Of a stretch of DNA of 64,000 bases, positions 10,445 to 21,057 are shown piece after piece. Location: NCBI GenBank assembly GCA_019671005.1, contig CM033728.1, positions 25,433,099 to 25,497,098 on the forward strand. Direction: 5' to 3'. Position numbers and translations under genes: made by a program. The DNA comes from Hibiscus mutabilis (taxonomy: Eukaryota > Streptophyta > Magnoliopsida > Malvales > Malvaceae). Below the pieces are notes generated by a model. It had not been told where the DNA came from. It ran no database searches and saw only the letters and a program-made list of their open reading frames with translations. How positions within the stretch are numbered: position 1 is the stretch's first letter; every line of letters starts with the position of its first letter.

Positions 10445-12010
10445 TGTAATACCCAAAATTTTGTTAAACAGTATTAAGGTCATTTGGTACTAAGTTAGTA
10501 GCTTAAAAACTAACTTCGTGACTAAAATGACAAAATTGGAAAAGTTAAGATTTCTTTAATTAGGATCTTTAGAAAAGGAATTTCTAAGGTTTAAAGGTAT
10601 CATGAGATAGAGGATAAACAAATCAGGGTACATGCAAAATTTGGTTGAAATCCGATAAAATTAGAAAGGGGAATTGAGTTTATTGACCAAAATGACAAAT
10701 TTCAAAAGTTGGTTGCTAAATTATAAAGAAAGGAAAAGTTTAAATCCATAATAAAGGATTTGCTTAATAACTAATTTTATCCTGTAGATGGATAAATTCG
10801 ATCAGTGAGTAAAAATTTGATATAGGTCCTGGGAATGAAAATGCGGTATAAGGTATCGAATTCAGATCAAATAAAATTATTAAGTGTGCTCAGACCAGGA
10901 AAACACAAAGATAAGTGACCTTCAGGAAGGTCCCATAAAAGTGTTTCTGATCGATATTTTGGACTCATTAAGAGTAGAGAATATTCATATTGATTTTCGA
11001 TAAAGGATTTCTAAGAGAAATTTTACTCGATGAGGATTTTTTATAATTATCAGAATAATAGACTGAGTTAGGAAAAGTCAGTCTAAGTCCTTAGGAAATA
11101 AAGTTTGTATGAGATAATAATATTAATTTTCCAAATATGGAAATATAAAATTTTCGAACTAAATTCGATAGCTCGGTAAAGGGTAAAATCGTAGTAGAAC
11201 TGTTTTATAAATATCAGGAAAACGGATCGAATTGAAATTTTAAATATTGTTCTATAAGCCATAGAAAATTATGAAATAATATTTTATGGAATAGTGGTCA
11301 GTTGGGAAAGAACTAATTTAGTTAGATTGTAATGGAATGTCAATTTTTGAAACAAACTAGTAAACAGAGACTAGTTAGAGGGAAAATTGGTCGTTTGGAA
11401 ATGATGGCAATTTTAAAATATTTTTAAAATGTTAGGGATGTTTTTGGAAGATGAAATATATAAGGATTTAATCTTGGCCCTTGATTTTAGATGGGATTAA
11501 ATTAGCCATTGGATTTAAAGGCTAAGTTGGTAATTTCACTATTTAAATGAATTTAAAATTCATTTAATTTTACAAGTGGCAAAAATAAGACAAATTCAAA
11601 GTATTTTTAGTCAAAAGATGAAGAAAATTTTGTTCTATCTTTCTCATGCCAACCGTGAGCTATCGGAAACCATGGGAGAAAGAATATACAAATTTTCTTT
11701 GGCAATTTTGAAGGCTTTTAAGCAAGATTCAAGGTATGGTCCTTTAGAATAATTTATTCTATATTCAATTCTCTACATTTTGTTAGTAATATTGCATGGT
11801 TTTTTGAAGAATTACTTGAGTTATTGATGATAAAGAATTAGGGAATTGATGTGCTAAGTTGATGTTAGTGCTTGAATTACATGAATGCAATGTTGTTTTG
11901 ATGAAATTAAGCTTGGATTGTGTTTAATTTCATGATGAAGTTAAGAACCCTATCCCCAAAATTTAGGGATTTATTTAGGGAATTAAAATTAAAGGATGTT
12001 TATGTAAGAT
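10445..12010 (+). mobile_element. Family B LTR fragment (5' part) with a 5S-like segment
   Basis: It starts TGTAATACCC at 10445. It matches by eye the minus-strand B LTR whose start is at 47523: TAGTACTAAG, GACTAAAATGACAAA and the block near 11700 ending in TTCAAGGTATGG. The right boundary (about 12010) is abrupt, and the sequence turns into minus-strand gag. No coding region is seen. A 5S rRNA-like segment lies at 10880-10936. Confidence 0.78.
10880..10936 (+). other. 5S rRNA-like segment in B LTR (diverged)
   Basis: The segment is collinear without gaps with the 3' half of plant 5S rRNA, from the box A region (TTAAGTGTGCTCAGACC against TTAAGCGTGCTTGGGCG) to box C (GATAAGTGACCTTCAGGAAG against GATGGGTGACCTCCTGGGAA). 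It shares the derived GTGCTCAGACC with the better-kept copy at 58314-58375. The 5S comparison is from known plant 5S sequence, by eye. Confidence 0.62.
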
Positions 12011-13230
12011 TAAGGCTGGATAGTAACGGTATGAACTACAATTCTCTGCCCACCATCTCGACGTTGAAACTGTCTACGGCCACGACCACGGCCCCGTTGC
12101 GGAGCAACAACTAGTGCAGCACCTTGCCCACCTCAGGACAACAACAGATAATCACGCCTCTGATGGTCGCCAGACCCACAACTCCAACAAGCATTGGCCA
12201 CAACAGGCACATGTGTCTGGCCCTCCCTGGCCAGACGTAGATAGTCTCGCCTGAAATGATCTTGGGATCCACAAATCCAACAGGTGTTAAACGTTGCTCT
12301 AACCTGGGCACTTTGCCTCTGGACTCCACGTCCTACTACACATCCGCCATGCCTTGGCTCCAGGCAAAACCTTCTATCATGATGTCTTTTAGCCTGACCA
12401 CCGCTTGAACCAGCATAAGCAACTCTCTTACCGGAGTTGGAACCTCGCGACACAAAAGCCAAACCCAGGTTCTGCTCCATATCCTTGGCTCGCGAAACCA
12501 GTACATCAAAATCGGTGTAATCAGCAGCAAGCATGTATGTCTTAACATCTTGTACAAGCCCGTAGTGGAATCGATCACATCGCATACGCTCGTCAGGAAC
12601 CAAATCAGGTGCATACTGACTCAACCTCATGAAATGCGCCTCATACTCCGCAACAAACATACTACCCTGCACCAATGCCATAAGCTCACGCTTCCTACTA
12701 TCCTAAAATCAGAATCCTATATACTTGTTTCGGAAAGCTTCATAGAAGAACTCATAGGTCACATCATTGGTCGCCATACCAGATATCGTAGTAGTCCACC
12801 ATGTATAGGCATCACCCTATGACAGGGAAACAACACAGCCCAGCTTACGAGCATCGGTACACCCCATCTGGCCCAGTATCCTCTCAGCACTGGCCAACCA
12901 GCCCTTAAAAGCCTTAGGCGACAAACCTCGAAACTCAACTCCGCCCAAGCTGCGAAGACGCTCAAGCGGTAAACCCTGGACAACAACCAGTGGTGCCAAC
13001 ACATGAACACCAGCAACTATTGCCTGGAAAGCACCGGTCATGGCCCGTATTAATGGTGCCATATCACCCATCCCTGGCCGAGCTGGCGCAGGTGGTACTT
13101 GCTCGACTACCTCAGGTGGATTAGGTGAGGGCGATGGCAACCCTCCAAGAGGTATAAACATCCCCCCTGCATCCTACCTAGTGGCAGCAACAACTGTACC
13201 CGATCGCAACTCTCTCCTCGGTCCCATCAT
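12011..13230 (-). pseudogene. Gypsy gag (capsid and twin zinc knuckles), inactivated
   Basis: A single minus-strand frame starts with ATG at 13230 and runs to about 12133, broken by stops at 13174-13176, 12817-12819 and two near 12705-12715. The N-terminus is Pro-rich. The conserved retrotransposon gag core follows, with an L-G-G-V-E-F-x-G-L stretch and an M-A-L-V-Q-G stretch starting at 12681. Two tandem CCHC zinc knuckles come next (about 12285-12240 and 12190-12148), then an Arg/Gly-rich tail. In both knuckles the last cysteine is a TAT tyrosine codon (12241-12243 and 12148-12150), so neither can coordinate zinc normally. The gene is cut at about 12011 by the B fragment. It sits directly downstream of its own PBS and 5' LTR. 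Confidence 0.88.
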
Positions 13231-13575
13231 GCAAAAATATATCTAAGGCATGATAATCATTTCAAGAAAAACAATTAGGTCAGCTTCAAGCAAGGATCCA
13301 AGACTTCCTTTTCAAAAATCAAAACTTTTCATACTATAATAATAAGGCAATGTGTTCCTAATTTCCCCCTTGACATAGCATTAACAATCAGCATGCATAT
13401 TTCAATCACCTTTCACATCAACATCAAATAATAACCCATAACAACATCACAACCATCACACCAATCTTCCAATTATCACTAAACAAAGAAGACAAGCACC
13501 GTGCATAACAAGCAATAGCAAACAATCAAATACAACATCCCAACCTTTCACAAACCTGGCTCTGATAGCACCAAA
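13231..13575 (-). other. Gypsy leader with primer-binding site (initiator tRNA-Met)
   Basis: On the minus strand the LTR end is followed by TTTGGTGCTATCAGAGCCAGG-like sequence (about 13555-13575). The core TGCTATCAGAGCC differs by one base from the initiator-tRNA-Met primer-binding site. About 320 bp of non-coding leader separates it from the gag start at 13230. Confidence 0.82.
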
Positions 13576-16500
13576 TGTAATCCCCTCGACCCGGCCTAGT
13601 CACAAGACCGACCCGAGCGAGTCACATTAGGTTTATTGAAGTAACTATCAGAAAAAAACTCAAAATGGACCATTTTTTTCCTTTTATATTGTCTATACGC
13701 ATAATTAAAATCCTACATGTTCATGCTGACAACAAGTGAAAACCCAACTCAATCAGACGTCGAATCAACATCTAATTGGTTACAATTGCAATTTAGGGAC
13801 CAAATTGCAATTCGAACAAAATACAGGGACTTTACCAAATTTTATGTTACCATCCTTTAATTAATCTGGGTTCATGCTTCAATGTCAAAAATCAACTCGA
13901 TACGATCATCCAAACTCATTTAATTGCATCCATAACAATCAGGGACTAAAACAAAATAAATCAAAACTTCATTTCCAAGACATTAACAAACTAACTGCCA
14001 CGGGTACCGATACTCAACCAGTCGTATCGGTAAGCAGGTCCACGTAGACAGCCCGTATCAGTACGGGCCATAGGATTTTCGATACTTGATTTCAATCCAG
14101 AAAGTAGATTTCCAGTCTCCAAGTTCCGTACCGATACACTAGTGCTCGTACCGGTAACCTAAGCCCAAAAATGCCAACCGTACAGATACGCAATCTCGAG
14201 TACCGGTACGCAATGCCTGGAATAGCCTAGTTGTACTGATATTGGGTCATGTGTACCGATACGCAAGCACCAAAATGTCACATTTGCAGATCTAAAATGT
14301 CTTTCACCAACTAAATCACACTAACATGCCCCTAACAAACATCCAACATTTCCAAGAGGCAAAACACAACATAGCATCACCGTTTCAACAATTATTCATA
14401 GCATCTTGCATCAAATGTAAATCTATAGGCATGCATCCTAGATAACCATCCAAGCAATATGTCAAACCACAACCATAACCAAAATCAAACCATGGAAGCC
14501 GTTTACAAGCCAAGAGCAATCAGACAAATTTGCTCAAACAAGGAGTTCATCAAGTATCTCCCAAAACCAAATTGAGTAAACCATTGCCTTTATTACTTAT
14601 AGTCTAATCAAACAAACTTTGGTAAACAAGTCTTGCTAGGATCCTTTGCTTTGCGCTGCCTCCCAAACCTTTAATTCTCTGCATTGATGGACAAAGAGAG
14701 CGTAAGCACACTAAGCTTAGTGAGGAGTGCTCAAATACAACGCACCATCAATGCATTTAAAATCATTTTCCACTAACACAATGAAAATCCCATCTCAAAC
14801 CACGTTTTTCAACATATAAAACATCATGCCTTTAAAACCATGCACTTTACCACTTTCAAAACAAGCATATTAAACCATATGCAACATGTATCATTAACCA
14901 ACAGCAAGTCCCATTGCTAACCTCAATTTAAGCCTTCCCGCACATAACAACCGCATGGAAAGCTTAAAGAGTAAACATGTATAAATCACATTATACAACA
15001 TAAACCTTTCAATGATACATTAACAATTATATTGGCTTACAAGTGATCAATAAACACATCCATTAACAAAAGAGTACATCGGATACATAGATTCAACAAG
15101 TGTTCAACCAACACTTCAAGCCATCTCAACTAGAATAGCGATAAAATAACAATCGCGGTACATTACCAACCAGGTACCTCTACAACCCTTGGGGACACCA
15201 ACCCCTTTCATCGGTTAGACGCTTAATCCACTAACGGGAGTTTACGATACTATTTAACCTCTATACCGTTAGGGTACTTGGATTGAGTTTTCGGTACACA
15301 GATCTAAACCCCTCAACATCCAAGGCGACTTATTATAATGCACTCAATCCTATGGCCGGCCAACTATATCCGATAACAATTTTAAAACCACATCACTTGC
15401 CAATATATTAACCATTTAGCATTTACCTCTCTATTTTTAACAAGCATTAATCAAATCATTTTCCAAAGCAACAACCATCCTTTAAACCACATGTATAAAC
15501 CTTATACTTACAAGGATCACTTACCATGCGCATCCTTCAGCATTTCATGCTCAAAAATAGTATATCAAATACTTTAATACATGCTTAAACAGTAGGTAAT
15601 ATGCAAATAAGACAAGTGCATAAAACTATTTAACACTAGCAGGACCGAGAGAGAAAATCCACTTTTACTTACTTTTGAGTTTAAACCAGCGTATCGAGCT
15701 AAGTTTAACTCCCTTAAACCACCTTTAAAACATTCTAAGCAGCAAATAGCGTTCTCACTCACCGATACATGAAACCTCATTTTGCCTACATGAAATCAAG
15801 CATCTGAAACCTCCAACGCTTCACCAATCACCTCCGGATCGACCTCCCCTATTTTGACCATATTACAACAGAGGATTAATGCATCTCAATGCATTCAAAA
15901 CACTACAACCACAAATCCTCTAGGATTTCCACAATCCTCTCAAAAATTACCCATCTACAACAACTGAAATCATCATCCAAACCTTTCCATACGCAACCCA
16001 GCCACAACCTAACAATCTAACACCACTTTTATCACCAATTAACACTTAGAAATAGAATCAAATCAACCTAACACCTCCAGCAAACATACAACTATCAAAA
16101 CACCTCAAGAACACAAATCTAGCAACTTAGATAGTGATTCAAGAGCTTCGGGATTCCATTGATAAAATCGACTTAACAACATCATAATACATCCAAAATA
16201 TGTTTCCAAACAATCTTAATCACTAGATTACATATTCAATCCGAATCTTTTACTATTTCATCAATTAACCCAATTAAATCAACATAAAACACAAAAAATC
16301 AAATTATAAACTATAAAACAAGGATCAAATGCTTGGGAATTTCAATAAAGAACTTATCAATAGAAGAAATCACGGACCTTACCCCTATTGAGTGATTCCT
16401 CCTCAATTGGCTTGTTAAAAGCTAAGAAAAACAAGATTACAGTGAGGTTTTGCAAAACAAAGTTGAGTAAACAAATACCAATCAAGAATCTGAGTAAAAA

Positions 16501-16994
16501 GAATTCCTCACCTCTGGTTTTTGATAAAATCTTCAGTGTTTGGTAGAAAATGAGTTGAGGGAAAAGATAGAGAGAAAAGTTATGTAAATTTCCTTTTTAC
16601 TCAATAACTAACTTAGTAACTAAATCATTTTTAATTAACTTTTAAAACACATGTTAAAATGATTTAATTAAGGGGGAAATCACCAGCAAAAACATGGTAA
16701 AATAGCTCCTTAAAGATTCTAAGAATTTGACCGTTTTCATTTTAGTTACCTTTAAAACCAGTTTTCAAAAATTACATTTTGGTCACTACCCAAATTGTCA
16801 CATTTCCAAATTCCATTTCCCAAAATTGATTCCACAAAAAATCATTATATAATTAAAGATGATTTTTAACAAATTTTCCATATTTTTACCTTACCAGAAA
16901 ATATACTGTCTCGAATCTGACTCGAATCCTAACCGGTCCAACAAACCGTCTAATCAACCCACAAAATTGCTAGGCCCAAAATTGGGACGTTACA
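13576..16994 (-). mobile_element. Family A 5' LTR of a minus-strand gypsy fragment
   Basis: Read on the minus strand it runs from TGTAACGTCCC (16994) to GGGATTACA (13576), 3419 bp. It holds a CGTACCGATACG cluster (13995-14280), a CTCACTAAGC block (about 14700-14735) and a TATAGTTGGCC block (about 15350-15375). PBS, leader and gag follow in order, so it is a true 5' LTR. The rest of this element is missing beyond 12011. Confidence 0.9.
13995..14280. repeat. CGTACCGATACG palindrome cluster b
   Basis: TACCGATAC (14005-14013) and GTATCGGTA (14024-14032) form a perfect inverted repeat. GCCCGTA-TCAG-TACGGGC near 14053-14070 and the palindrome GTACCGGTAC near 14199-14210 follow, with at least four more single units. 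The spacing between units is about 20-40 bp. Confidence 0.85.
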
Positions 16995-17413
16995 AGGTAA
17001 TTATGGTAAAATGCTTTATGAAGTTTGAATCTTTGCAGTTTAGTCTCTATTTCTTGATCATGCAATTAAATGAGTTTGGATGGTTATTTTAAGTTGAAAT
17101 TTAACCGACGTGCATGAAACCTAACTAATTAAGGTTTGGTAACTGTGGATTTAAGGAAGTCCTCATAAATTTCCAATATTACAATTCGGTCCTTGAAATT
17201 TGTTCACGTTTAATTGGACATCAACCTGACGCCCGATTGAGTTGTAAATTTCACCGCTGCCAGCATGATCACCTTAGGACTTAAATATGCATTAGATAAG
17301 ATATAATGAAAAAATAGTCTCTTATCTAAGTAATTCGTTCAGGTTTGTCTCGGCAAACCTAGTGTAGTTCACTTGGTTCGGTCTGGCGTCTAGGCTAGGT
17401 CAAAGGAGTTACA
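16995..17413 (+). mobile_element. Solo family A LTR, 3' end
   Basis: This matches the last 420 bp of the LTR at 27472-30826, from the segment after the palindrome cluster to the terminal GGAGTTACA at 17413. It is followed by CCAAC, which repeats the 5 bp left of 8769. It is therefore the far end of the solo LTR that starts at 8769. Confidence 0.85.
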
Positions 17414-17418
17414 CCAAC
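17414..17418. repeat. Target-site duplication CCAAC, right copy
   Basis: This is the partner of 8764-8768. Beyond it the minus-strand integrase resumes with the codons expected to precede those at 8768. Confidence 0.85.
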
Positions 17419-18030
17419 CTTAAACTCAATCTTGTAATTAGTGTCCTCCAACCGCCTCCAACCGTTCCCTAATAAGCTTTACCTTGTCATTAGTGTCCTT
17501 CAGCACATCAGGTATGGAAATATACTTCTCACCCGCATTTGCCCAATAAAGTGGCGTACGACACCTCCTACCATACAAAGCTTCATACAGATCCATTTGA
17601 ATACTAGCCTGATAACTATTGTTATAGGAAAACTCCACCAACGGTAGTTGCTTCTCCCATGTTCCTTGAAAATCAATGATGCAACACCGCAACATATCTT
17701 CCAACACTTGGATAACACGTTCAGACTGACCATTTGTTTGAGGAAGATACAAAGTACTGAAATTCAACCACGTACCCAAAGCACTATGCAAACACTCCCA
17801 AACCTCACTGTAAAGTGTGAATCCTTATTCGATACTATAGACTTAGGCACCCCATGTAACCTCACAATCTCAGCAACATACAATTCCGCTAACTTATCCA
17901 AAGTATATGTCCTATGCACAGCCAAAAAATGTGCACACTTTATAAACCTATCCACAATCACCAATACGAAATTCTTTTTTGATGGAGTCAAAGGCAAACC
18001 GGTTACAAAATCCATGTTAATTCTCTCTCA
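17419..18030 (-). pseudogene. Gypsy integrase core, minus strand, one catalytic Asp lost
   Basis: The integrase core enters at M-D-F-V-T-G (18015). The first catalytic Asp is intact (codon 17952-17950). The second, normally in an S-D-R/K-D context, is Asn (codon 17829-17827). A frameshift near 17800 leads into a second frame from 17791. That frame carries the third acidic residue, Glu in G-Q-S-E (17722-17720), and the conserved L-P-L-V-E-F-S-Y-N-N and G-R-R-C-R-T-P-L stretches. It continues to the CCAAC duplication and then at 8768. A stop at 18028-18030 separates it from the zinc-finger part in the same frame. Confidence 0.9.
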
Positions 18031-18451
18031 CTTCCATTCTAAAATCCTCAACGGTTGCAACAACCCAAAAGGAAATTGATTCTCAGCCTTAACACGCTGA
18101 CATACCACACGACGAGTAACAAAATCTGCTACATCCTTCTTCAAACCAACCCAAAAATATTCCTTCTTCAAATCTTGATACATCTTTGTACTTCCTGGAT
18201 GCTTAGCAAAAGGACTCGAATGTGCTTCAGTCAAGATAGTCTGCCTTAACTCCCCATCTTTCGATACAACCACTTGACTCGTGAAACACAAAACACCCTT
18301 ATAATTAAAACAAAAATTTGTCGGATTACTGTCCATAATATCCTTAACATGTGGTACCAACGAATCATCAAACAGTTGTTTCTCCTTAATCATCTGCAAC
18401 AACGATGGCTTCACTTACAACTCGGCCACAAACCAGCATCTCGCGTCACTC
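18031..18451 (-). pseudogene. RNase H-integrase linker and integrase H2C2 zinc finger, minus strand
   Basis: An open stretch from 18414 to 18031 covers the linker (D-D-S-L-V-P-H-V region) and the integrase N-terminal zinc finger. The two histidines are present (H-S-S-P-F-A-K-H-P). The first of the two cysteines in the usual R-C-x-V-C is Arg, leaving R-R-V-V-C, so the finger should not fold normally. The 18415-18451 segment joins it to RNase H in a shifted frame. Confidence 0.86.
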
Positions 18452-19070
18452 TCAATCGAGAATACATTGCCTCAACTCCACCGTAACCTTCCTACTCAAG
18501 GCGTCGGCTACAACATTAGCCTTTCCCGGATAATACTTAATCATCAAATCATAATCCTTGAGCAACTCCAACCATCTCCATTGCCTAATATTCAAATCAT
18601 TTTGCGACATCAGATACTCCAAACTCTTGTGATCTGTGTACACAATACACTTCTCACCATATAGATAATGCCTCCAAATCTTCAACGCAAACACCATTGC
18701 GGAAAGCTCTCTATCATGCGTAGGATAGTTGCACTCATGTACCTTCAACTACCTAGATGCATAAGCCACAACTTACCCCTTTGATTCAACACACACCCAA
18801 ATCAGTATAGGATGCATTGCTATAAACTACAAACTCTTTCCCCGGCTCAAGTTGAATCAAGATCAGAGCTTGCATCAAATCTTCCTTCAACTTATCAAAA
18901 GCTTGTTGTCTACTCTCTGTCCACTCAAAACTTACTTCATTTTGCAATAACTTTATCAAATGAGTAGTAATCTTCGAGAAACCGTCCACAAAGCGATGAT
19001 AATACCCTACTAACCCCAAGAAACTACGAACCTTAATCACCGACTTAGGTTGCTTCCTATCACCGACCAA
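18452..19070 (-). pseudogene. Gypsy RT connection and RNase H, minus strand, catalytic Asp lost
   Basis: The first part (19070-18786) holds the S-F-L-G-L-x-G-Y-Y connection typical of gypsy RT and the start of RNase H. The usual Y-S-D-A-S, which carries a catalytic Asp, reads Y-S-N-A-S. A stop and frame change at about 18786 lead to 18748-18452, which carries the E-L-S-A segment, T-D-H-K-S-L and the end motif A-D-A-L-S-R. Order and spacing are those of a chromovirus-type pol. Confidence 0.88.
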
Positions 19071-19835
19071 GAAAGACTACTTCCTTAATCAAAAACTCAC
19101 ACTTGCTCAGCTTGGCATAAAACTTATTATCCAACAAAACTTGCAACACAATCCATAAATGTCGATCATGATCTTTTACGGTACGAAAGTACACGGGAAT
19201 GTCATCGATGAACACTACCACGAATTGATCCAATAATTTATAGAATACCAATTCATCATGACCATGAAAGCTGCGGGTGCATTAGTCAACCTGATCAACA
19301 CCACTAAGAACTCATAATGACCATAACATGTGCGAAAAGCTATCTTAGGCACGACTTTATCTTTCACTTTCAATTGATAATATCCAAATCTCAGATCAAT
19401 CTTGGAAAACACCATAGCACCCCAAAACTGATCAAACAAATCATCAATCCTCGGTAAAGGATACTTATTCTTAATTGTCAACTTGTTCAGTTGCCGATAA
19501 TCAATGCACATTCTCATCGTGCCATCTTTCTTTTTCACGAACAACACTGGCACTCCCTACAGCGACACACAAGGTCTGATGAAACCACAATCCAGAAACT
19601 CCAAAAGATGCGTCTTCAACTCCTTTGGTGCCATGTAATACGATACAATCGACACCGAAGCCGTATCCACATACGTCTCAATACAGAACTCTACCTCTCT
19701 ATCCAGTGGTAATCCGGAACACTCTTTCAGAAACACCCCTAGAAAATCACAAATAGTGCAGATATCCTGGACTCGCACCTCATTAATATTTGGGTTCATA
19801 ACATAAGCCAGATATGCTTGACCCCCAAGCTCCAA
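19071..19835 (-). pseudogene. Gypsy reverse transcriptase, minus strand
   Basis: From 19835 the pre-RT region reads L-G-G-Q-A-Y to R-P-C-V-S, ending at a stop (19557-19559) where Trp is normally found. The same frame continues from 19553 with V-L-F-V-K-K-K-D-G and the R-M-C-I-D-Y-R core. One missing base near 19250 shifts into the frame 19251-19060, which holds the polymerase active site F-I-D-D. The Asp pair is therefore present but out of frame with the first half. Confidence 0.9.
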
Positions 19836-20262
19836 AAACCTTCACGCTTCTAAAGTCGAAACTACATTGGACAAGAATTTAACATTCTCGCCCACAATCA
19901 CCACTTCATAATCCTCGACAAATTTCAACAAAACTTGCTTGGTCTCAAAATCGACTAATGCCCTATGCTCGGTCAACCAATACATCCCCAATATCACATC
20001 AAATAATGAAACGACAACTCCATCAAATCAGCCGTAAACACGTGACCTTGAACCATCAAGGGACATCTCCTAAATAACCTCTTAGTGACTACCGTCTCAC
20101 CAAAAGAACTACTTACTTCCATACCCACATCTAACACTTCTACAGGTATATCAAGCGAACATACATGTTCGCGCAAGATTTATGAATGTGTAGAATCAGA
20201 ATCTATCAAAGAGAGTGATGATATGGATTGTAAAGTAAAAGTACCTGTAATCACATCTGTGT
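19836..20262 (-). pseudogene. Gypsy aspartic protease, minus strand
   Basis: The catalytic motif lies at 20203-20192 on the minus strand. It reads I-D-S-D-S-T-H, where the family has D-S/P-G-S: the Asp is kept but the invariant Gly is Asp. A stop follows within a few codons. From 20176 to 19994 an open stretch gives the rest of the retropepsin-like fold (P-V-E-V-L-D to H-V-F-T-A-D-L). It lies between gag and RT, as in gypsy elements. Confidence 0.8.
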
Positions 20263-21056
20263 CATTCCTTCCCACATGATGCGTGTAGATCCTCGCCGTC
20301 CACCACCCTTAGGTTGAACTGGCACGGTATGAGCAATTGTCCTCTACCCTTCCTCCCTATACCAAAAATTACCTCAACCACTCTCACGGCCTCTCTACAG
20401 TACAACGGCAGGTACAAGAGCTTGTCTATCCCTAACCAACTGCGAACAATCATGCCTAATGTGATCTTGTGAACCACAGTTACGACATGTACCAAGGGTA
20501 CCCCAACACTCTCTTGAATTTCGTCCACCACATGGCCCACACTTAGGTGCTCGAACATAGGTGATCCGATTGTGCTATCCATGTCCAGCACTACTTCCAC
20601 CACATCTTTGATTATAGTGATACCTCCTATCCTGATGCTTTTTATGCCAATCTCTGCCAATGCCCAACTAGGTAATTCTCTTTGTTGTAAAAGAACTCCC
20701 AGATCGAGAGAATAATCCTCGATTATGCTCTATATTTGTAGCTCGAGAAACAAAAACATCAAACTTCGTGTAATCCGTAACCAGCATATAAGTCTTCACT
20801 TCCTTAACTAGCGTATATTGGAAATGATCACATAACTAAAGCTTTTAAGAAACTAGCTCAGGTGCATACTAGCTCAACCGAATAAATTGAACCTCATATT
20901 CTGACACAGTCATGCTACACTGGACCAACGCCATGAACTCTCGCTTCTTTTCATCTTGGTATCGAGAACCAAGATACTTATTTCAGAATACAGCACAAAA
21001 GAACTCCCACATCACATCTATAGGTACCATACCCCTGATAGAAGTCATCCACCAGC
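20263..21056 (-). pseudogene. Gypsy gag C-terminal half with zinc knuckle, minus strand
   Basis: The CCHC knuckle is visible near 20495-20455 (C-R-N-C-G-S-Q-D-H-I-R-H-D-C). Unlike the copy at 12011-13230 it keeps all four zinc ligands. Several frameshifts and stops break the rest. At 21056 the gene is interrupted by an LTR, and gag resumes at 24414, after repeating 159 bp of itself. Confidence 0.85.
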
Positions 21057-21057
21057 T
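20899..21057. repeat. 159-bp gag duplication, left copy
   Basis: This gag segment, from TTCTGACACAG to ATCCACCAGCT, occurs again at 24414-24572 on the other side of the LTR. Both copies have the same length but differ at a dozen or more positions by eye. The duplication is therefore old, or the two sides come from different gag copies. Confidence 0.85.

Noticed and set aside
13554..13572. Possible tRNA-Met gene from the tRNA-like string
   Set aside because: Only the 3'-end complement is present, directly beside an LTR, so it is a primer-binding site.
8769..17413. Reading 8769-17413 as a complete gypsy element with LTRs at each end
   Set aside because: The two ends are the 5' and 3' parts of one LTR, not two LTRs, and the coding sequence inside is on the opposite strand with its own LTR.
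20262..20660. Minus-strand frame of 132 residues rich in Val and Ile
   Set aside because: It is the wrong frame of the gag/protease junction. The zinc knuckle and protease motifs are read in the other two frames.
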